From an uncultured Paracoccaceae bacterium (GTDB taxonomy: Bacteria > Pseudomonadota > Alphaproteobacteria > Rhodobacterales > Rhodobacteraceae): a stretch of DNA of 64,000 nt. The number at the start of each line of letters is the position of its first letter. Position 1 is the first letter of the stretch. The position numbers and the translations under genes are program-made. Below, in pieces: positions 62,377 through 64,000 of the stretch. The stretch lies in NCBI GenBank assembly GCA_947487205.1, contig CANKVU010000007.1, forward strand, positions 102,019-166,018, read 5' to 3'. The notes under the pieces are model-generated. The model ran no database searches. It was given only the letters and a program-made list of their open reading frames with translations, and was not told where the DNA came from.

Positions 62377-62391
62377 TTAGAACTGTTCTTA
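62377..62391. promoter_or_regulatory. Irr/Fur-family-like operator upstream of katA
   Basis: TTAGAACTGTTCTTA is an inverted repeat with 6 of 7 pairs matching around a central T. It resembles the iron-control element TTAGAA-N3-TTCTAA bound by Irr in alphaproteobacteria. It lies 20-34 bases upstream of the katA ATG, where it could block transcription or translation initiation. Confidence 0.55.
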
Positions 62392-62497
62392 GAAATCATC
62401 TAAAGGTACCCGGCCGGAATTGGAAGCCCTCCCGGGCAGGGGTGGCGGGGAGGGGCCATTCCTGTTTACTTACCTCGAACCGCACGGAATCTCGGGC

Positions 62498-63580
62498 ATG
62501 CTCAGTCAAGACAATCGTCGCGCGCGCCGGGCGGCGCTCCGATCCTACGGACTCACTCGGGATACCGATCTCGCGTCGCTGCGCGAGATCGTCGATCTGG
62601 CAGTGGCCATCTGCGACATGCCGATGGGCAACGTTTCTCTGATCGACGAGCAGTTCCAGTGGTTCGTCGTCCGCGCCGGCACCGAGCGGTCGGAACTGCC
62701 GCTGGAGGACACGATCTGCGCCCGCGTCATCGCCGCCGACGCGCCCGAGGGGGTGGTCGTCATCGAAGACACCCACAGAGATCCGCGCCTCGAGACCGCC
62801 GCTGCATGTCAGGAGGCGGAGGGCATCCGCTTCTACGCGGCCGCGCCGCTCCTCACCCCGCAGGGGCGGGTGATCGGCACGTTGAGCGTGGCCGACATCC
62901 GGCCGCGGCGGCTGACTGACGGGCAACGCAAGCTGTTGTCCGTCCTGTCACGTCAGGTCATGGCGCAGCTCGACCTGCGCAGGTTGTTGCGTCGCGCCGA
63001 CGTGATGCGCCGGGAAGTCGATCATCGGGTGAAGAACTCGCTGCAATCGGTGTCCTCGTTGACGCGGCTGCAGGCGCGCCGCGTCACGTCGGACGAGGCG
63101 CGCGACGCCCTGGAGGTCGTCAGCCGCCGCATCGACACCATCGCGGCATTGAACTCCGAACTGTACCGCGCCGGCAACGAGCGCAAGCTCGCGCTGCGGG
63201 CCTTCCTTGAATCGGTCACCCACCTGATCCGCGCATCCGCCCCCGAGAACGTGGCGATCTCCCTTTCGATGGACGACGTGAACATCTCGGCCGGCCATGC
63301 CGGGTCGCTGGCGATCATCGTCAACGAATTCGCGACCAACAGCTTCAAGCACGCCTTCCCCGACGGCCGAGGCGGGCGGATCGAGCTGACGGGCCGGCAG
63401 GAGCATCCGGGGCAGTTCCGGATGACCTGCCGCGACGACGGGGTGGGCGTCGGATCGGCGCCGCCCGAAGGCGGCCTCGGGCTGTCGATCATCGACAGCG
63501 CGGTGGAGAGCCTTGGCGGCGAGAAGACCTTCCTGGAGCACGAGGCCGGCTTCGGCATGGATATCGTCTTCGCCATATGA
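62498..63580 (+). CDS. Sensor histidine kinase with GAF domain (HisKA_2 / HWE type)
   Basis: A 360-residue cytoplasmic kinase without membrane helices. The N-terminal GAF domain (about 20-160) has [26 protein letters not shown] and [21 protein letters not shown]. The HisKA_2 dimerisation block [21 protein letters not shown] has phospho-His H176. The ATP-binding domain has [23 protein letters not shown] and [11 protein letters not shown]. Kinases of this class often feed PhyR/EcfG general-stress signalling, and the gene is divergent from katA, but no phyR is visible. The ATG at 62498 begins at the conserved domain; the longer frame adds residues without similarity. Confidence 0.9.
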   Translation: MLSQDNRRARRAALRSYGLTRDTDLASLREIVDLAVAICDMPMGNVSLIDEQFQWFVVRAGTERSELPLEDTICARVIAADAPEGVVVIEDTHRDPRLETAAACQEAEGIRFYAAAPLLTPQGRVIGTLSVADIRPRRLTDGQRKLLSVLSRQVMAQLDLRRLLRRADVMRREVDHRVKNSLQSVSSLTRLQARRVTSDEARDALEVVSRRIDTIAALNSELYRAGNERKLALRAFLESVTHLIRASAPENVAISLSMDDVNISAGHAGSLAIIVNEFATNSFKHAFPDGRGGRIELTGRQEHPGQFRMTCRDDGVGVGSAPPEGGLGLSIIDSAVESLGGEKTFLEHEAGFGMDIVFAI

Positions 63581-63641
63581 GCCGGGCCGCGTGGACAAGA
63601 CGCGCCTCGCCGCTTATGTCGCCATAAAAGGAGGTCCGCCC

Positions 63642-64000
63642 ATGCCGCGCGATCTGAAGATCCCCGCCGAGCGCCACCCCGAGAAGGCGCACCGCCCCGC
63701 GACGCCGCGGCTGGCGAAGCCCGACTGGATCCGGGTGCGGGCGCCCTCTGGGGCGGGCTACCGCGCCACGCGCGAGATCATGCGCGAGCACGGCCTGACC
63801 ACGGTCTGCGAGGAGGCGGGCTGCCCGAACGTGGGCGAATGCTGGTCGCAGGGCCATGCCACGATGATGATCATGGGCGAGATCTGCACGCGCGGCTGCA
63901 CCTTCTGCAACGTGGCCACCGGACGGCCCGAGGCGCTCGACGTGTTCGAGCCGGGCCGGGTCGCCGACGCGGTGAAGAAGCTGGGGCTGAACCACGTCGT
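63642..64000 (+). CDS. lipA: Lipoyl synthase LipA, 5' part (3' end outside window)
   Basis: The gene starts at an ATG 7 bases after AAAAGGAGGT and runs off the right edge; 119 complete codons are visible. The auxiliary Fe-S cluster Cys residues are C56, C61 and C67 in [12 protein letters not shown]. The radical-SAM cluster Cys residues are C82, C86 and C89 in [13 protein letters not shown]. LipA inserts two sulfur atoms into protein-bound octanoyl groups to make the lipoyl cofactor of 2-oxoacid dehydrogenases. The full protein is usually about 315 residues. Confidence 0.96.
   Translation, partial: MPRDLKIPAERHPEKAHRPATPRLAKPDWIRVRAPSGAGYRATREIMREHGLTTVCEEAGCPNVGECWSQGHATMMIMGEICTRGCTFCNVATGRPEALDVFEPGRVADAVKKLGLNHV

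Noticed and set aside
1..64000. tRNA, rRNA, CRISPR, insertion sequence or prophage
   Set aside because: None was recognised by eye in any intergenic region; the only foreign-looking segment is the single-gene AT-rich insert.

Overview
The window is about 64 kb of high-GC (roughly two-thirds G+C) bacterial chromosome, almost wholly coding. The gene content points to an alphaproteobacterium of the Rhodobacterales (Rhodobacteraceae/Paracoccaceae, Roseobacter-like). Lineage markers are the DUF6477/DUF6456 pair, a DUF1194 von Willebrand protein, a PilM/GspC-like hybrid membrane protein, a PutA lacking the ribbon-helix-helix domain, ThyX, TctA/TctC-type transport and a CtrA-like TTAA-N7-CTAA site. 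No rRNA, tRNA, CRISPR array, insertion sequence or prophage was recognised. The window opens inside recJ and ends inside lipA.

Layout. 1-9.7 kb is mostly housekeeping: recJ (3' part), a Kef-type antiporter, the hybrid membrane protein, a SIMPL protein, metY, a DUF1194 protein, a glyoxalase and thyX. 9.7-10.8 kb is a sharply AT-rich insert with one DUF4238 gene. 10.8-17.2 kb holds putA, an aldo/keto reductase, a nitronate monooxygenase and transaldolase. 17.3-23 kb, on the minus strand, holds surE-pcm-nlpD-like, an SDR, purF and an ExoD-family gene. 23-25.4 kb holds a GST, a Tat-exported metallo-hydrolase and a haloacetate/fluoroacetate dehalogenase.

25.4-35.1 kb is a tricarboxylate-catabolism region. 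A GntR regulator is divergent from tcuA-tcuB-AbrB transporter-D-2-hydroxyacid dehydrogenase. This meets tail-to-tail a minus-strand operon of substrate-binding protein (tctC), a fused TctA-TctB permease and a PrpF-type isomerase. Each promoter carries a distinct candidate operator.

35.4-39.7 kb is a stress operon (Mn-catalase, SRPBCC protein, Zn-alcohol dehydrogenase, two SDRs) behind an EcfG-like promoter. 39.8-43.4 kb is a translationally coupled four-gene operon of acyl-CoA dehydrogenase-like protein, PIG-L deacetylase, SAM methyltransferase and family 2 glycosyltransferase. It looks like a biosynthetic unit for an unknown modified glycan and is the best candidate here for an undescribed system. 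It is followed by a TctDE-type two-component system, a beta-decarboxylating dehydrogenase and a two-subunit Na+/solute symporter.

49-57.5 kb, on the minus strand, holds a TetR regulator, ppk2, a lipoprotein hydrolase, metA with the acetyl-CoA-type Glu111, a P-loop ATPase, a FadL-like porin, a DMT exporter and guaA. 57.7-64 kb holds an MttB-like methyltransferase, DUF6477, DUF6456, heme catalase katA with an Irr-like operator, a GAF/HisKA_2 kinase and lipA. Methionine synthesis appears to run through O-acetylhomoserine (MetA Glu111 plus MetY). Oxidative stress is covered by both a manganese and a heme catalase.
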